This document shows positions 34,663 through 45,186 of a DNA stretch of 64,000 nucleotides, piece after piece (the first letter of the stretch is position 1; the number at the start of each line of letters is the position of its first letter). The stretch is from Vibrio xiamenensis (GTDB lineage: Bacteria > Pseudomonadota > Gammaproteobacteria > Enterobacterales > Vibrionaceae). The position numbers and the translations under genes were made by a program. Location: positions 44,750 to 108,749 of the forward strand of contig NZ_FNDD01000018.1 of NCBI RefSeq assembly GCF_900100015.1, in the 5' to 3' direction. Under the pieces are notes generated by a model. It was not told the DNA's origin. It saw only the letters and a list, made by a program, of their open reading frames with translations, and ran no database searches.

Positions 34663-36074
34663 TGATGGCTCAAAGCAAAGTCTTAATCGTTGAAGATGAT
34701 GAAGGTCTACGCGAAGCGCTCGTGGATACGCTTGCATTGGCAGGGTATGAATGGCTTGAAGCGGACAGCGCCGAAGATGCGTTGGTAAAACTCAAATCAG
34801 AAAACGTCGATATCGTGGTTTCTGATGTGCAGATGGCTGGTATGGGCGGATTGGCGCTACAGCGCAACATTAAACAGCATTGGCCGAATTTACCGGTTTT
34901 GCTGATGACCGCTTACGCCAATATTGAAGATGCGGTTACGGCAATGAAAGAGGGCGCTATCGATTATATGGCGAAGCCATTTGCACCAGAAGTGCTACTT
35001 AATATGGTCAGCCGCTACGCCCCAGTTAGATCCGACGATAACGGCGATGCTGTGGTTGCCGATGAGAAAAGCCTTAAGTTACTTGCGCTGGCAGATAAAG
35101 TGGCGAAAACCGATGCCAATGTCATGGTATTAGGGCCAAGCGGTTCGGGTAAAGAGGTGATGTCACGCTACATCCACAACGCATCGAGTCGTAAAGATGG
35201 CCCTTTTGTTGCGATCAACTGTGCGGCGATTCCAGACAACATGCTTGAAGCGACCTTGTTTGGTTATGAAAAAGGCGCCTTTACCGGTGCGGTGCAAGCC
35301 TGTCCGGGTAAGTTTGAACAAGCTCAAGGCGGCACCATTTTACTTGATGAAATCAGTGAAATGGACCTCAACCTGCAAGCCAAACTGCTGCGCGTTTTAC
35401 AAGAACGTGAAGTGGAGCGCTTGGGTGGCCGCAAAGCGATAAAACTCGATGTACGTGTTCTCGCAACCAGTAACCGTGACTTAAAGCAGTATGTGCAAGA
35501 AGGCCACTTTCGCGAAGACTTGTATTACCGTCTCAATGTGTTCCCAATCAGCTGGCCTGCGCTAAAAGATCGTCAAGGCGACATTGAACCGCTGGCGAAG
35601 CACTTGGTTGAGCGTCATTGTCAAAAATTGGGCATGCCTGTGCCAACCATTTCAAATGGCGCGATCAACAAGTTGCAATCCTATCCATGGCCGGGGAATG
35701 TGCGTGAACTTGATAACGTCATTCAACGCGCGCTGATTTTGAGTGAACACGGCAATATCAGTGATGATCACATTCTGCTTGAAGGTGTGGATTGGCAAGA
35801 CGCCAGCAGCCTACAACACGTGGTTGAAACCGGTACAGTCGCGACGCCTGATATCGCTCCCGTGGCTGAAATGGATGATTGGCAAAGCAATTTGGCCAGT
35901 GCGTCAGGTCTTGGTAGCGAACTGAGAGATCAAGAGTATGCGATCATTCTTGAGACCTTGGTTCAATGTAATGGCCGCCGCAAAGAAATGGCTGAGAAGT
36001 TGGGTATCAGCCCACGTACGCTTCGATATAAACTAGCCAAAATGCGTGATGCAGGTATAGATATACCGGGTTAA
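34662..36074 (+). CDS. flrC: FlrC response regulator, sigma-54-dependent
   Basis: Class III activator of 470 residues. A receiver domain at the N-terminus has VEDDE, the phosphoryl Asp in VVSDVQMAGMGG (about residue 54) and the Lys in YMAKPF. The AAA+ domain has a Walker A GPSGSGKE and GYEKGAFTGA. A Fis-type helix-turn-helix ends the protein (KEMAEKLGISPRTLRYKLAK). In V. cholerae FlrC activates late operons with sigma-54. Starts at ATG 34662 or the next ATG. Confidence 0.93.
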   Translation: MMAQSKVLIVEDDEGLREALVDTLALAGYEWLEADSAEDALVKLKSENVDIVVSDVQMAGMGGLALQRNIKQHWPNLPVLLMTAYANIEDAVTAMKEGAIDYMAKPFAPEVLLNMVSRYAPVRSDDNGDAVVADEKSLKLLALADKVAKTDANVMVLGPSGSGKEVMSRYIHNASSRKDGPFVAINCAAIPDNMLEATLFGYEKGAFTGAVQACPGKFEQAQGGTILLDEISEMDLNLQAKLLRVLQEREVERLGGRKAIKLDVRVLATSNRDLKQYVQEGHFREDLYYRLNVFPISWPALKDRQGDIEPLAKHLVERHCQKLGMPVPTISNGAINKLQSYPWPGNVRELDNVIQRALILSEHGNISDDHILLEGVDWQDASSLQHVVETGTVATPDIAPVAEMDDWQSNLASASGLGSELRDQEYAIILETLVQCNGRRKEMAEKLGISPRTLRYKLAKMRDAGIDIPG

Positions 36075-36101
36075 ACACTAAATTGAGTGTTATTTTTGAG
36101 A

Positions 36102-36117
36102 TGGCATGCAAATTGCT
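36102..36117 (+). promoter_or_regulatory. Sigma-54 (-24/-12) promoter of the fliE operon
   Basis: TGGCATGCAAATTGCT fits the sigma-54 consensus closely, 53 nt before fliE. Confidence 0.87.
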
Positions 36118-36169
36118 CTATAAGTTTAGAGAGTAACTGTTTGTCAAAGAGTTGACGTCTGAGGTAGTG

Positions 36170-36481
36170 ATGAGAATTGACGGTTTTCAAAATGAAATGC
36201 AAGCCATGATGTTGGAAGCGACGGGGTCAAAAGCGAACCCGACTGGACAACAAGTTGGCGCCGATTTTGGCAACATGCTATCGAAAGCGATCAACAATGT
36301 GAATGGGCTGCAAAAGACATCGAGCGACATGCAAATGCGCTTTGACCGCGGTGACGAAGACGTTTCCCTGTCGGATGTTATGATTGCCCGCAACAAGTCG
36401 AGCGTGGCGTTTGAAGCCACTATTCAAGTACGCAATAAGCTGGTGGAAGCGTACAAAGAATTGATGAACATGCCAGTGTAA
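36170..36481 (+). CDS. fliE: FliE, MS-ring to rod adapter
   Basis: Basal-body protein of 103 residues that joins the MS ring to the rod. The ATG at 36170 with GAGGT upstream is chosen over a TTG 18 nt earlier, because MRIDGFQNEMQAM is the usual FliE start. The conserved C-terminal rod helix is seen in FEATIQVRNKLVEAYKELMNMPV. First gene of a long operon to fliJ. Confidence 0.93.
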   Translation: MRIDGFQNEMQAMMLEATGSKANPTGQQVGADFGNMLSKAINNVNGLQKTSSDMQMRFDRGDEDVSLSDVMIARNKSSVAFEATIQVRNKLVEAYKELMNMPV

Positions 36482-36497
36482 TTTTTAGGTACGACTT

Positions 36498-38243
36498 GTG
36501 GCTGAGCAAAACCAATCAACAGACCTGACCGTAACGGATCCTGAAGCGAGTACTGCAGTAGCAGCGTCTTCTGATATCGAAATGGAAGAGCAAAACCCAG
36601 ATTTGGGTGAAAAAAGCTCGTCTAAATTCGATATGGCCGTTGGCGACCTCGACTTGATGCGCCAAGTGGTATTGGTCATCTCTATTTCTATCTGTGTCGC
36701 GTTAATCGTGATGCTGTTTTTCTGGGTCAAAGCGCCAGAAATGCGTCCTTTAGGTGCCTACGAGACGGAAGAATTAATTCCTGTTCTTGACCACCTCGAT
36801 CAACAAAAAATCGATTATAAACTCGATGGCAATACCATTTTGGTGCCATCGAGCGAATACAACAACATCAAACTCGACATGGTGCGCGCTGGTTTAAACA
36901 CCGAAAAGCAAGCGGGTGACGAAATCTTGCTGCAAGACATGGGTTTTGGTGTTTCGCAGCGTCTTGAGCTTGAGCGTTTGAAACTGAGCCGCGAGCGTCA
37001 GTTAGCCAAAGCGATTGAAGAGATGCAGCAAGTGCGTAAAGCACGTGTGCTGTTGGCGCTCCCAAAACAAAGCGTGTTTGTGCGCCAGAATCAAGAAGCG
37101 TCAGCGTCGGTATTTTTGACTTTGCGTATGGGCACATCGCTTAAACAAGAAGAAGTGGATTCGATTGTCGACATGGTCGCTAGTGCCGTTCCAGGCATGA
37201 AACCAACTCGCATCACCGTCACGGATCAACATGGCCGCTTACTGAGCTCGGGTTCACAGGACCCAGCCTCTGCGGCGCGTCGTAAAGAGCACGAACTTGA
37301 ACGCAAACAAGAGCAAGCACTGCGCGAAAAAATTGATTCGGTTCTGATTCCGGTTCTTGGGTTGGGTAATTACACCGCCCAAGTGGATATTGAACTGGAT
37401 TTCAGTGCGGTGGAGCAGACACGTAAGAAGTTCGATCCGAACACACCGTCTACGCGCAGCGAATACACACTTGAAGATTATAACAATGGCAATGTCGTTG
37501 CGGGCGTACCGGGCGCATTGAGTAACCAACCGCCGGCGGATGCTTCCATTCCGCAAGATGTGGCGCAAATGAAAGATGGCTCGTTATTAGGCCAAGGTTC
37601 GGTGCACAAAGAAGCGACTCGTAACTTTGAACTGGATACCACCATCAGCCATGAGCGTCGCCAAACGGGTGTCGTTAACCGTCAAACGGTTGCGGTTGCG
37701 ATTAAAGATCGCGCGGTGGTGAATCCAGATACCGGTGAAACCACGTATCAGCCACTTTCCGATGCGCAGCTTAGCAACATTCGTCAGCTGTTAATCGGCG
37801 CCGTAGGCTATAGTGAACAACGTGGCGACTTACTTAACGTATTAAGTATGCCGTTTGTTGAGCCTGAGGTAGAACAAGTACAAGATTTGCCGATTTGGGA
37901 AAACCCGAACTTCAACGATTGGGTTCGTTGGTTCGCCAGTGCGCTGGTCATCATTGTGGTGATTTTGGTACTGGTTCGCCCGGCAATGAAAAAACTGCTC
38001 AACCCAGCGGCCGACGAAGACGACCAACTGTACGGCCCAGATGGCTTACCAATTGGTGCTGATGGCGAAACTAGCCTGATTGGTAGCGACATTGAAGGCG
38101 GTGACTTGTTTGAGTTTGGCTCGACGATTGACTTGCCAAACTTACATAAAGATGAAGATGTGCTGAAAGCAGTGCGCGCCTTAGTGGCGAACGAGCCTGA
38201 GTTAGCAGCACAAGTTGTGAAGAACTGGATGACCGATGCCTAA
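36498..38243 (+). CDS. fliF: FliF MS-ring protein
   Basis: Main inner-membrane ring protein, 581 residues. It has a first transmembrane helix (VVLVISISICVALIVMLFFWV, residues 52-72), a large periplasmic part with the YscJ/FliF ring-building motifs (GFGVSQRLELERLKLSRE) and a second helix (WFASALVIIVVILVLV) near residue 475. The cytoplasmic tail (DEDVLKAVRALVANEPELAAQVVKNWM) binds FliG. It starts with GTG and overlaps fliG by 8 nt. Confidence 0.95.
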   Translation: MAEQNQSTDLTVTDPEASTAVAASSDIEMEEQNPDLGEKSSSKFDMAVGDLDLMRQVVLVISISICVALIVMLFFWVKAPEMRPLGAYETEELIPVLDHLDQQKIDYKLDGNTILVPSSEYNNIKLDMVRAGLNTEKQAGDEILLQDMGFGVSQRLELERLKLSRERQLAKAIEEMQQVRKARVLLALPKQSVFVRQNQEASASVFLTLRMGTSLKQEEVDSIVDMVASAVPGMKPTRITVTDQHGRLLSSGSQDPASAARRKEHELERKQEQALREKIDSVLIPVLGLGNYTAQVDIELDFSAVEQTRKKFDPNTPSTRSEYTLEDYNNGNVVAGVPGALSNQPPADASIPQDVAQMKDGSLLGQGSVHKEATRNFELDTTISHERRQTGVVNRQTVAVAIKDRAVVNPDTGETTYQPLSDAQLSNIRQLLIGAVGYSEQRGDLLNVLSMPFVEPEVEQVQDLPIWENPNFNDWVRWFASALVIIVVILVLVRPAMKKLLNPAADEDDQLYGPDGLPIGADGETSLIGSDIEGGDLFEFGSTIDLPNLHKDEDVLKAVRALVANEPELAAQVVKNWMTDA

Positions 38244-39291
38244 CGAAATCGTACCTCAAAACCAAGATGGCGAGATGGATGAAAATGCCGTCGATATTGC
38301 GACTATTCCCGGTGAAGAGCGCGCTGCGATTCTGCTGTTAAGTCTTAATGAACAAGACGCAGCAGGCATTATTCGCCACCTTGAACCGAAACAGGTTCAG
38401 CGTGTTGGTAGCGCGATGGCAAAAGCGAAAGACTTAAGCCAAGGTAAAGTCAGCGCAGTGCATCGCGCCTTTTTGGAAGATATCCAGAAATACACCAACA
38501 TTGGTATGGGCAGCGAAGACTTCATGCGTAACGCTTTGGTTGCTGCGCTTGGTGAGGACAAAGCCAACAACTTGGTGGATCAGATTCTGCTTGGAACCGG
38601 TTCAAAAGGTTTGGATTCACTCAAATGGATGGATCCACGCCAAGTTGCCAGCATTATTCTTAACGAACACCCGCAGATTCAAACCATTGTTTTGTCGTAT
38701 CTCGAACCGGATCAGTCGGCGGAAATTTTGTCCCAGTTTGCCGAGCGCGACCGACTCGATTTGATGATGCGTATTGCGAACCTTGAAGAAGTTCAACCAT
38801 CGGCATTGGCAGAGTTGAACGAAATCATGGAGAAACAGTTCGCGGGTCAAGCAGGTGCTCAAGCGGCGAAAATTGGTGGCCTGAAAGCTGCTGCCGAAAT
38901 CATGAACTACATGGACAACAACATCGAAGGCATTTTGATGGAGCAGATTCGCGATCAAGACGAAGATATGGCGACTCAAATCCAAGACCTTATGTTTGTG
39001 TTTGAAAACCTCAACGAAGTCGACGATCAAGGTATTCAAAAACTGCTTCGCGACGTACCACAAGATGTGTTGCAGCGTGCACTTAAAGGTGCTGATGACA
39101 CCTTACGCGAGAAGATCTTCAAGAACATGTCGAAACGTGCTGCTGAGATGATGCGTGATGACTTAGAAGCTATGGCGCCAATCAAAGTCTCTGACGTGGA
39201 AGCGGCGCAGAAAGAAATTCTGGCGATTGCACGTCGTATGGCGGACAGCGGCGAGTTGATGCTGTCTGGCGGCGCCGACGAATTCTTATAA
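38236..39291 (+). CDS. fliG: FliG motor switch protein
   Basis: C-ring component of 351 residues that contacts the stator. The N-domain (PGEERAAILLLSLNEQDAAG) binds FliF; the middle domain contains EHPQIQTIVLSYLEP with the EHPQ motif that contacts FliM; the C-terminal domain carries the charged torque helix (DDTLREKIFKNMSKRAAEM). Length and order are normal. Confidence 0.96.
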   Translation: MPNEIVPQNQDGEMDENAVDIATIPGEERAAILLLSLNEQDAAGIIRHLEPKQVQRVGSAMAKAKDLSQGKVSAVHRAFLEDIQKYTNIGMGSEDFMRNALVAALGEDKANNLVDQILLGTGSKGLDSLKWMDPRQVASIILNEHPQIQTIVLSYLEPDQSAEILSQFAERDRLDLMMRIANLEEVQPSALAELNEIMEKQFAGQAGAQAAKIGGLKAAAEIMNYMDNNIEGILMEQIRDQDEDMATQIQDLMFVFENLNEVDDQGIQKLLRDVPQDVLQRALKGADDTLREKIFKNMSKRAAEMMRDDLEAMAPIKVSDVEAAQKEILAIARRMADSGELMLSGGADEFL

Positions 39292-39368
39292 TCAGTTTTA
39301 ATTAAATATGGCGGTTTGCATCGACAAGTGAGGTTTGAACCGCTAAGCAAAGCGAATCAGGAAAGCAC

Positions 39369-40172
39369 ATGGCGGGCGAACGAAAACGCGGTTTTTTGCG
39401 CATCGAAAATGACGCAGCGGTAGAGCAACCTAAAAAATGGGGGTTGCCTGATTACGGCTTAGAAACACATAAACAAGCCAAAGAGACCGCGCTGAATTAC
39501 GATCCAAGCTGGACGCCGGTGTTTGACGAGCCAGATGCTGACGAACCGATTGAACTAACCGAAGAGCAGATCGAGCTTATTAAGCAGCAAGCTTATCAGG
39601 AGGGTTTGCATCAAGGCCAAGAAGCCGGCTTTAAACAAGGTTACGACAAGGGTAAAGAACAAGGTTTTGAGCAAGGCCATCAAGAGGGCTTAAATGCCGG
39701 AAAAATTGAAGGTGTTGCTGCTGGGCAAGAGTTCATTCAAGAGCAAGTTCAAACCTTTATCAATCTTGCCAATCAATTCGCTCAACCTCTTGAGTTAATG
39801 AACGCTCAGGTTGAAAAGCAGTTGGTCGACATGGTTTTGACTCTGGTAAAAGAAGTCGTTCACGTTGAAGTTCAAACCAACCCTCAGTTTATTCTCGATA
39901 CCATCAAGCAATCGGTGGAGATTTTGCCGATTGCTGGCCACGCCATTACGCTAAAACTGCACCCTGATGACGTTGAGATCATTCGCTCATCTTATGGCGA
40001 AGAAGAGCTTAACTTTAGAAACTGGACTCTGCATAGCGAACCGGCATTAAATCGCGGTGACGTCGAAATTGAAGCAGGAGAGTCCAGTGTTAATTACAAA
40101 GTCGAAGATCGTATTCGCTCTGTGATTCAAAGCTTCTGCGGCGTTAATCGCCACCATCAAGGCAACGAATAA
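39369..40172 (+). CDS. fliH: FliH regulator of the flagellar export ATPase
   Basis: Cytoplasmic stator-like subunit of the export ATPase, 267 residues. It contains a Gly-repeat region where GxxxG-type steps repeat ([19 protein letters not shown] and following, about residues 79-120), typical of FliH, before the conserved C-terminal half that holds FliI. It overlaps fliI by one base. A 77-bp gap separates it from fliG. Confidence 0.92.
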   Translation: MAGERKRGFLRIENDAAVEQPKKWGLPDYGLETHKQAKETALNYDPSWTPVFDEPDADEPIELTEEQIELIKQQAYQEGLHQGQEAGFKQGYDKGKEQGFEQGHQEGLNAGKIEGVAAGQEFIQEQVQTFINLANQFAQPLELMNAQVEKQLVDMVLTLVKEVVHVEVQTNPQFILDTIKQSVEILPIAGHAITLKLHPDDVEIIRSSYGEEELNFRNWTLHSEPALNRGDVEIEAGESSVNYKVEDRIRSVIQSFCGVNRHHQGNE

Positions 40173-41491
40173 TGTTAGCGCTTGCTGAACGTTTAAGTCA
40201 CTACAAAGCCGAAGGGTTAACCTGCCGGCCAGTTGCGTCTGGAAAGTTGGTACGCGTGGTCGGTTTGACGCTCGAAGCAACAGGTTGCCGCGCGCCGATT
40301 GGCAGCTTGTGTAAAGTTGAAACCATGACTGGCGATATGGAAGCTGAAGTGGTTGGCTTTTCCGGCGAACGCCTATTTTTAATGCCCAGTGAGCAAGTCA
40401 CGGGCGTGTTGCCTGGCGCCAAAGTAACGCCGGTTACCGGCGAAGCTGGGCTTGCGGTTGGTATGGAACTGCTTGGCCGCGTTATTGATGGCGTCGGCAA
40501 TCCCCTTGACGGACTCGGGCCTATCTATACCGAAAAACGCACCTCTTTCAACTCAGAACCCATCAACCCTCTTGCCCGAAAACCGATAAAAGAGCCTTTG
40601 GACGTCGGCATTAAAGCGATTAATGGCTTACTTACGGTCGGCAAAGGTCAGCGTATTGGTCTGTTTGCGGGTTCTGGTGTGGGTAAGTCGGTGACGCTTG
40701 GTATGATGACGCGCGGTACCAATGCGCAAGTCGTCGTGGTCGGGCTCATTGGTGAGCGTGGACGAGAAGTTAAAGAATTCATTGAAGAGATCCTCGGTGT
40801 TGACGGCCGTCAGCGTTCTGTGGTCGTGGCCGCTCCCGCCGATGCTTCGCCACTGATGCGTCTTAAGGGGTGTCAAACGGCGCTTACGGTTGCGGAATAT
40901 TTTCGCGACCAAGGTTTGGATGTGCTGTTGCTGCTCGACTCGTTAACTCGTTTTGCTCAGGCGCAGCGTGAAATTGCGCTGTCGGTGGGCGAGCCACCCG
41001 CAACCAAAGGTTATCCGCCATCGGTGTTTGCTAAGCTGCCCGCGTTGGTTGAACGTGCTGGTAATGGCGATGAAAATCAGGGCTCAATTACTGCATTTTT
41101 TACGGTGTTAACTGAAGGGGACGATCTTCAAGACCCGATCGCCGATGCTTCAAGGGCCATCCTCGATGGTCACGTGGTGCTGTCTCGCGAAATGGCCGAC
41201 GCCGGGCATTATCCAGCCATCGACGTCGAAAAATCGGTCAGTCGTGTCATGCCGCAAATTACTACCGATGAGCATATGCTGATGTCAAAAGCGGTACGCC
41301 AAGTGCTGTCGGTGTGCCGTAAAAACCAAGATTTGGTATCGATCGGCGCTTATAAACCGGGTACGGATCCGGCCATTGATAGCGCATTTACCATCAAGCC
41401 GAAGTTAGATGAATATCTGCAGCAGAGTATGAAAGAAAGTGTGCCATACGATATGTGCGTCAATATGCTCAAGAGCTTACTTGGAGGCTAA
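40172..41491 (+). CDS. fliI: FliI flagellar export ATPase
   Basis: F1-beta-like ATPase of 439 residues that unfolds and feeds export substrates. It has Walker [10 protein letters not shown] at about residue 165, the [13 protein letters not shown] strand, Walker [18 protein letters not shown] and the arginine-finger region in PKLDEYLQQ upstream of the C-terminal domain. ATG overlaps the fliH stop. Confidence 0.96.
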   Translation: MLALAERLSHYKAEGLTCRPVASGKLVRVVGLTLEATGCRAPIGSLCKVETMTGDMEAEVVGFSGERLFLMPSEQVTGVLPGAKVTPVTGEAGLAVGMELLGRVIDGVGNPLDGLGPIYTEKRTSFNSEPINPLARKPIKEPLDVGIKAINGLLTVGKGQRIGLFAGSGVGKSVTLGMMTRGTNAQVVVVGLIGERGREVKEFIEEILGVDGRQRSVVVAAPADASPLMRLKGCQTALTVAEYFRDQGLDVLLLLDSLTRFAQAQREIALSVGEPPATKGYPPSVFAKLPALVERAGNGDENQGSITAFFTVLTEGDDLQDPIADASRAILDGHVVLSREMADAGHYPAIDVEKSVSRVMPQITTDEHMLMSKAVRQVLSVCRKNQDLVSIGAYKPGTDPAIDSAFTIKPKLDEYLQQSMKESVPYDMCVNMLKSLLGG

Positions 41492-41497
41492 TCGGCG

Positions 41498-41953
41498 ATG
41501 GAAAACGCATTAGATTTCTTACTTGAACAGTCAAAAGAGCGCGAAAACCAAGCGGTGATGGCGCTGGGGCAAGCTCGTACTGAACTGGATAATTACTATC
41601 GTCAGCTTTCGCAAATCGAACAGTATCGCCTCGATTATTGCCAGCAGTTGGTTGAGCGCGGTCAATCTGGGCTAACCGCCAGTCAATACACTCATCTCAA
41701 TCGATTTTTAACGTCACTGGATGAAACCTTAGCCAAACAAAAGCAGGCCGAAACTCATTTCAAACACCAAGTTGAAAACTGCGAACAACATTGGATGGAG
41801 ACTCGTAAGCAGCGTCGATCTTATGAATGGCTGATGGAAAAAAAACATAACGAACGCTTACGTTTACAAGAGAAGCGTGAACAAAAAGTCATGGATGAAT
41901 TTTCCACCTTGCAATATGCAAGACGTCTTTCTCAAGGCAATGATTTTTCGTGA
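41498..41953 (+). CDS. fliJ: FliJ export chaperone / ATPase stalk
   Basis: Coiled-coil protein of 151 residues that forms the central stalk of the FliI hexamer. Almost the whole length is a two-helix coiled coil with heptad pattern (KERENQAVMALGQARTELDN... and KQRRSYEWLMEKKHNERLRLQ). Last gene of the fliE operon; the next gene has its own promoter. Confidence 0.92.
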   Translation: MENALDFLLEQSKERENQAVMALGQARTELDNYYRQLSQIEQYRLDYCQQLVERGQSGLTASQYTHLNRFLTSLDETLAKQKQAETHFKHQVENCEQHWMETRKQRRSYEWLMEKKHNERLRLQEKREQKVMDEFSTLQYARRLSQGNDFS

Positions 41954-41974
41954 ATTTAATTTTATAAAAATAAC

Positions 41975-41990
41975 TGGCTCGTATATTGCT
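41975..41990 (+). promoter_or_regulatory. Sigma-54 (-24/-12) promoter of the fliK operon
   Basis: TGGCTCGTATATTGCT has correct spacing and a good -12 box, about 56-70 nt before fliK. The downstream genes to flhB are tightly packed. Confidence 0.8.
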
Positions 41991-42045
41991 TTAATACTTT
42001 AGTTAAAATTATTTTCCGTAATGATGAATCGCGTGAGTGGCGTCT

Positions 42046-43560
42046 ATGAATGTAAATTTAATGCCGTCGTCAGAGAGCAGTAAGCTGACGAAAGCATCCT
42101 CAGAAGTGGAGTCTTCTGCTAAAGAGTCGGAATCCCATGATGGATTTTTTGCCAAGTTAATGTCGTTGGTGACGGGTGAGCACAGCCGTGAAGCGTCGAA
42201 GGCTGCAGGTGATGCGGTTGATAAACTCCATAGTGGCGAAGGCGATGCCGAGGTTGCTAAAGGCGAATCAGCGCCTGAAGGCAAAGTGATTTCTGAAGAC
42301 AAAGTGGCTTCTGAGGGCGATGAATCTGAGCAAGCGCTCCTTGAGCAGGCCGATGGCGATCGGTTAGTTGCTGCTGAAAGTAGCGAGGAGCAGCAAGACT
42401 CTGAAAAGATTTTAGCCAAAGGTGGCGAGATTCTTGAGCGTTTAGGTGAAGCAAATCGCGCGTTGCAAAAAGGTGGCAAAACTTTGCCTCTTGAAGACGA
42501 CGCCGAGCAGGAAATTTCTGAACTGAAGGGCTTACCTGAGTCGGCCAAAGCCTTTATTCAAGGTCAGGTCGCAAGCTCAAAAGCCGCGAGTTCGACAGAT
42601 TCAGCAAAATCTGATGGCAAAATCAGCGAGCAGGAATTGACGGACGAAGATAAGCCAGATTCAATGGCTGGCGTTGAGGTTCTGGGTAAAAATATCGTCT
42701 GGGGCGCAAGTGATGATGCTAAAGCAAGCAAAGACGCTTCCATTAGCAAGGATGGTCAAAGCATAAAAGCGCCGAGTGCAACGCCTGTTGCCGGCTCAGT
42801 CGCTCAAGCTTTAGCAGCCGCGCAGCCAGAAAAACCAGGCCAGCAAGCGGCTATAAACGCCGAGCTTAATGGTGCACAGTTGACGACAGTGCAGGGCGAG
42901 AAAGCCACCGCGGCGGTTGAAGGTGAAGCCTTGAAAGCGGCGTTGGGTAAGTCTATGACGGCGAATCTGGGCAAAAATGTTCAGGCGGAAAAATTGGCGA
43001 CTGCTGCTCTGGGTCAAGATGATAGCTTTGCCAATCAATTAGCTCATGCGGCGGGCCATCAGGGGCAAAGTAATGCGCTAAACCCTTTGATGCGAGCAGA
43101 CCAAACCGCAGCAGCGCAGCAGCCGTTAGTCTTGCAGCGTGATATGGCGGGTGAACAGCTGGCTGAACGCGTGCAGATGATGTTGTCTAAGAATTTAAAA
43201 AATATTGATATTCGCCTCGATCCGCCAGAACTTGGCCGGTTGCATATTCGCATGAATATGAATGGCGATGCGGCGAGTGTCCAATTCACGGTATCGAACC
43301 CGCAAGCCCGCGACATGATTGAGCAATCTATGCCAAGGCTTCGTGAAATGTTGACTCAGCAGGGGCTACAACTTGCCGATACTTCGGTGCAGCAACAAAG
43401 CGCCGGTCAACAGCAGAGCAGTTATGCGCAGCAAGGTAACGGTTCTGAATCGGGTGAATTGGCGACAAATACCGCAGTTGGAGATGAAAACCTTGATGCT
43501 AACGTAAAAGTTGATGTCAATGTAGCAACAAAGCGTGATGGAATCAGTTATTACGCTTAA
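42046..43560 (+). CDS. fliK: FliK hook-length control protein
   Basis: Secreted molecular ruler of 504 residues from ATG 42046 (a GTG nine bases upstream is also possible). The first two thirds are disordered, rich in Ala, Ser, Glu, Lys and Gln. The conserved C-terminal substrate-switch domain lies near residues 370-450 (LAERVQMMLSKNLKNIDIRLDPPELGRLHIRM) and interacts with FlhB. The tail is Gln-rich. Starts the fliKLMNOPQR-flhB operon. Confidence 0.9.
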   Translation: MNVNLMPSSESSKLTKASSEVESSAKESESHDGFFAKLMSLVTGEHSREASKAAGDAVDKLHSGEGDAEVAKGESAPEGKVISEDKVASEGDESEQALLEQADGDRLVAAESSEEQQDSEKILAKGGEILERLGEANRALQKGGKTLPLEDDAEQEISELKGLPESAKAFIQGQVASSKAASSTDSAKSDGKISEQELTDEDKPDSMAGVEVLGKNIVWGASDDAKASKDASISKDGQSIKAPSATPVAGSVAQALAAAQPEKPGQQAAINAELNGAQLTTVQGEKATAAVEGEALKAALGKSMTANLGKNVQAEKLATAALGQDDSFANQLAHAAGHQGQSNALNPLMRADQTAAAQQPLVLQRDMAGEQLAERVQMMLSKNLKNIDIRLDPPELGRLHIRMNMNGDAASVQFTVSNPQARDMIEQSMPRLREMLTQQGLQLADTSVQQQSAGQQQSSYAQQGNGSESGELATNTAVGDENLDANVKVDVNVATKRDGISYYA

Positions 43561-43592
43561 ACTATAAAAAAACAGAACAATTAGAGAGCGTT

Positions 43593-44093
43593 ATGGCAGA
43601 CGAACAGTTAGACCAAGAAGCCCCCAAAGGAAAAGGCAAGCTTCTCATTATTATTATTGCTGTGGTGGTTCTTTTACTCGGTGGCGGCGGCGCTGCCTTT
43701 TTCCTCATGGGTTCCGACGATGGCGATAGTGGTGATTCTGCTGCTGCCGCTCAACAAGTTGCGACACCGGATCAGCCCGTTTCTTATGTTAATATCGCCC
43801 AGCCGTTTATCTTCAACGTCGCTGGTGAGAAACGTGATCGCATGGTGCAGATTAAAGTTCAACTTATGGTACGCGGCTCAGAAAATGAAAACCTTGCCCG
43901 CTATCATTCACCTTTAATTGAAAGCTCTTTGTTGGCAACCTTTGCCTCGGCGACGGTTGATCAACTAAGAACTGCGACTGGTCGTGTTGAACTGCGCAAC
44001 AAGGCTACCGAAGATATTAAAGCGAGTTTGACTCGCGCTGTCGGACAGCCCGTTATTGAACGTGTGCTGTTCACTGATTTTGTAATGCAATAA
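43593..44093 (+). CDS. fliL: FliL motor-associated membrane protein
   Basis: Single-pass inner-membrane protein of 166 residues with one helix (LLIIIIAVVVLLLGGGGAAFFLMG) and a periplasmic domain that rings the stator and supports torque. The conserved end VLFTDFVMQ is present. In vibrios FliL is needed for full speed. Ribosome site TTAGAGAGCG. Confidence 0.93.
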   Translation: MADEQLDQEAPKGKGKLLIIIIAVVVLLLGGGGAAFFLMGSDDGDSGDSAAAAQQVATPDQPVSYVNIAQPFIFNVAGEKRDRMVQIKVQLMVRGSENENLARYHSPLIESSLLATFASATVDQLRTATGRVELRNKATEDIKASLTRAVGQPVIERVLFTDFVMQ

Positions 44094-44101
44094 GGTGAAG
44101 C

Positions 44102-45151
44102 GTGACCGATTTATTAAGTCAAGACGAAATTGATGCACTGCTTCACGGCGTAGATGACGTCGATGAAGTAGATGATCATGGTGTCGAAGAAGAAACTTCG
44201 GCCGTCAGTTTCGACTTCTCTTCTCAAGACCGCATTGTTCGTGGTCGAATGCCAACGCTTGAACTGATCAACGAACGTTTTGCTCGTCACTTGCGGATCA
44301 GCTTGTTTAACATGCTGCGTAAAACCGCCGAAGTTTCGATTAACGGCGTACAAATGATGAAGTTTGGTGAATACCAAAATACCTTGTATGTCCCAACCAG
44401 CTTGAACATGGTGCGTTTTCGCCCACTCAAAGGCACCGCATTAATCACCATGGAAGCACGCTTGGTGTTTATTTTGGTGGAAAACTTTTTTGGCGGCGAT
44501 GGGCGATTCCATGCTCGTATTGAAGGGCGGGAATTTACCCCAACCGAGCGACGTATTATTCAGCTGCTGCTGAAAATCGTATTTGAAGATTACAAAGAAG
44601 CGTGGGCGCCAGTTATGGGCGTCGAGTTTGAGTATCTCGATTCCGAAGTGAACCCAAGCATGGCGAATATTGTATCGCCGACGGAAGTGATCGTCGTAAG
44701 TTCGTTCCACGTTGAGGTGGATGGCGGTGGCGGTGATTTCCACGTGGTCATGCCATACTCAATGGTTGAGCCGATTCGCGAACTGCTGGATGCGGGTGTG
44801 CAGTCGGACAAAATGGAAACGGACGTGCGCTGGAGCAGTGCACTGCGTGAAGAGATCATGGACGTACCGGTGAATTTTCGCGTCAACCTGCTTGAACAAG
44901 ATATTTCCTTGCGTGATTTGATGGAACTTCGTCCTGGCGACATTATTCCAATTCATATGCCAGAGCACGCAACCATGTTTGTTGAAGAGTTGCCCACTTA
45001 CCGTGTGAAGATGGGACGCTCCGGCGATAACGCCGCGATTCAAATTTCTGAACGAATTCGTAGGCCCGATGTGGTGAAAACCGACATCGCTTTTCTGGGC
45101 AAAGACGTGATGTCCGATTTTGACGTAGACGAAGACGAAATCGAAGATTAA
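44102..45151 (+). CDS. fliM: FliM motor switch protein
   Basis: C-ring protein of 349 residues. The N-terminal LLSQDEIDALLHGV peptide is the CheY-P docking site; the middle domain is CheC-like and the C-terminal SpoA domain (residues 250-325) pairs with FliN (DISLRDLMELRPGDIIPI). It starts with GTG, 8 nt after fliL. Confidence 0.96.
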   Translation: MTDLLSQDEIDALLHGVDDVDEVDDHGVEEETSAVSFDFSSQDRIVRGRMPTLELINERFARHLRISLFNMLRKTAEVSINGVQMMKFGEYQNTLYVPTSLNMVRFRPLKGTALITMEARLVFILVENFFGGDGRFHARIEGREFTPTERRIIQLLLKIVFEDYKEAWAPVMGVEFEYLDSEVNPSMANIVSPTEVIVVSSFHVEVDGGGGDFHVVMPYSMVEPIRELLDAGVQSDKMETDVRWSSALREEIMDVPVNFRVNLLEQDISLRDLMELRPGDIIPIHMPEHATMFVEELPTYRVKMGRSGDNAAIQISERIRRPDVVKTDIAFLGKDVMSDFDVDEDEIED

Positions 45152-45186
45152 TCACGATATAAATAAGAGATAATAGGTAACAGAGT

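Noticed and set aside
42009..42548. 179-codon frame antisense to fliK
   Set aside because: Serine-rich reverse image of the Ala/Glu/Lys-rich FliK; no independent features.
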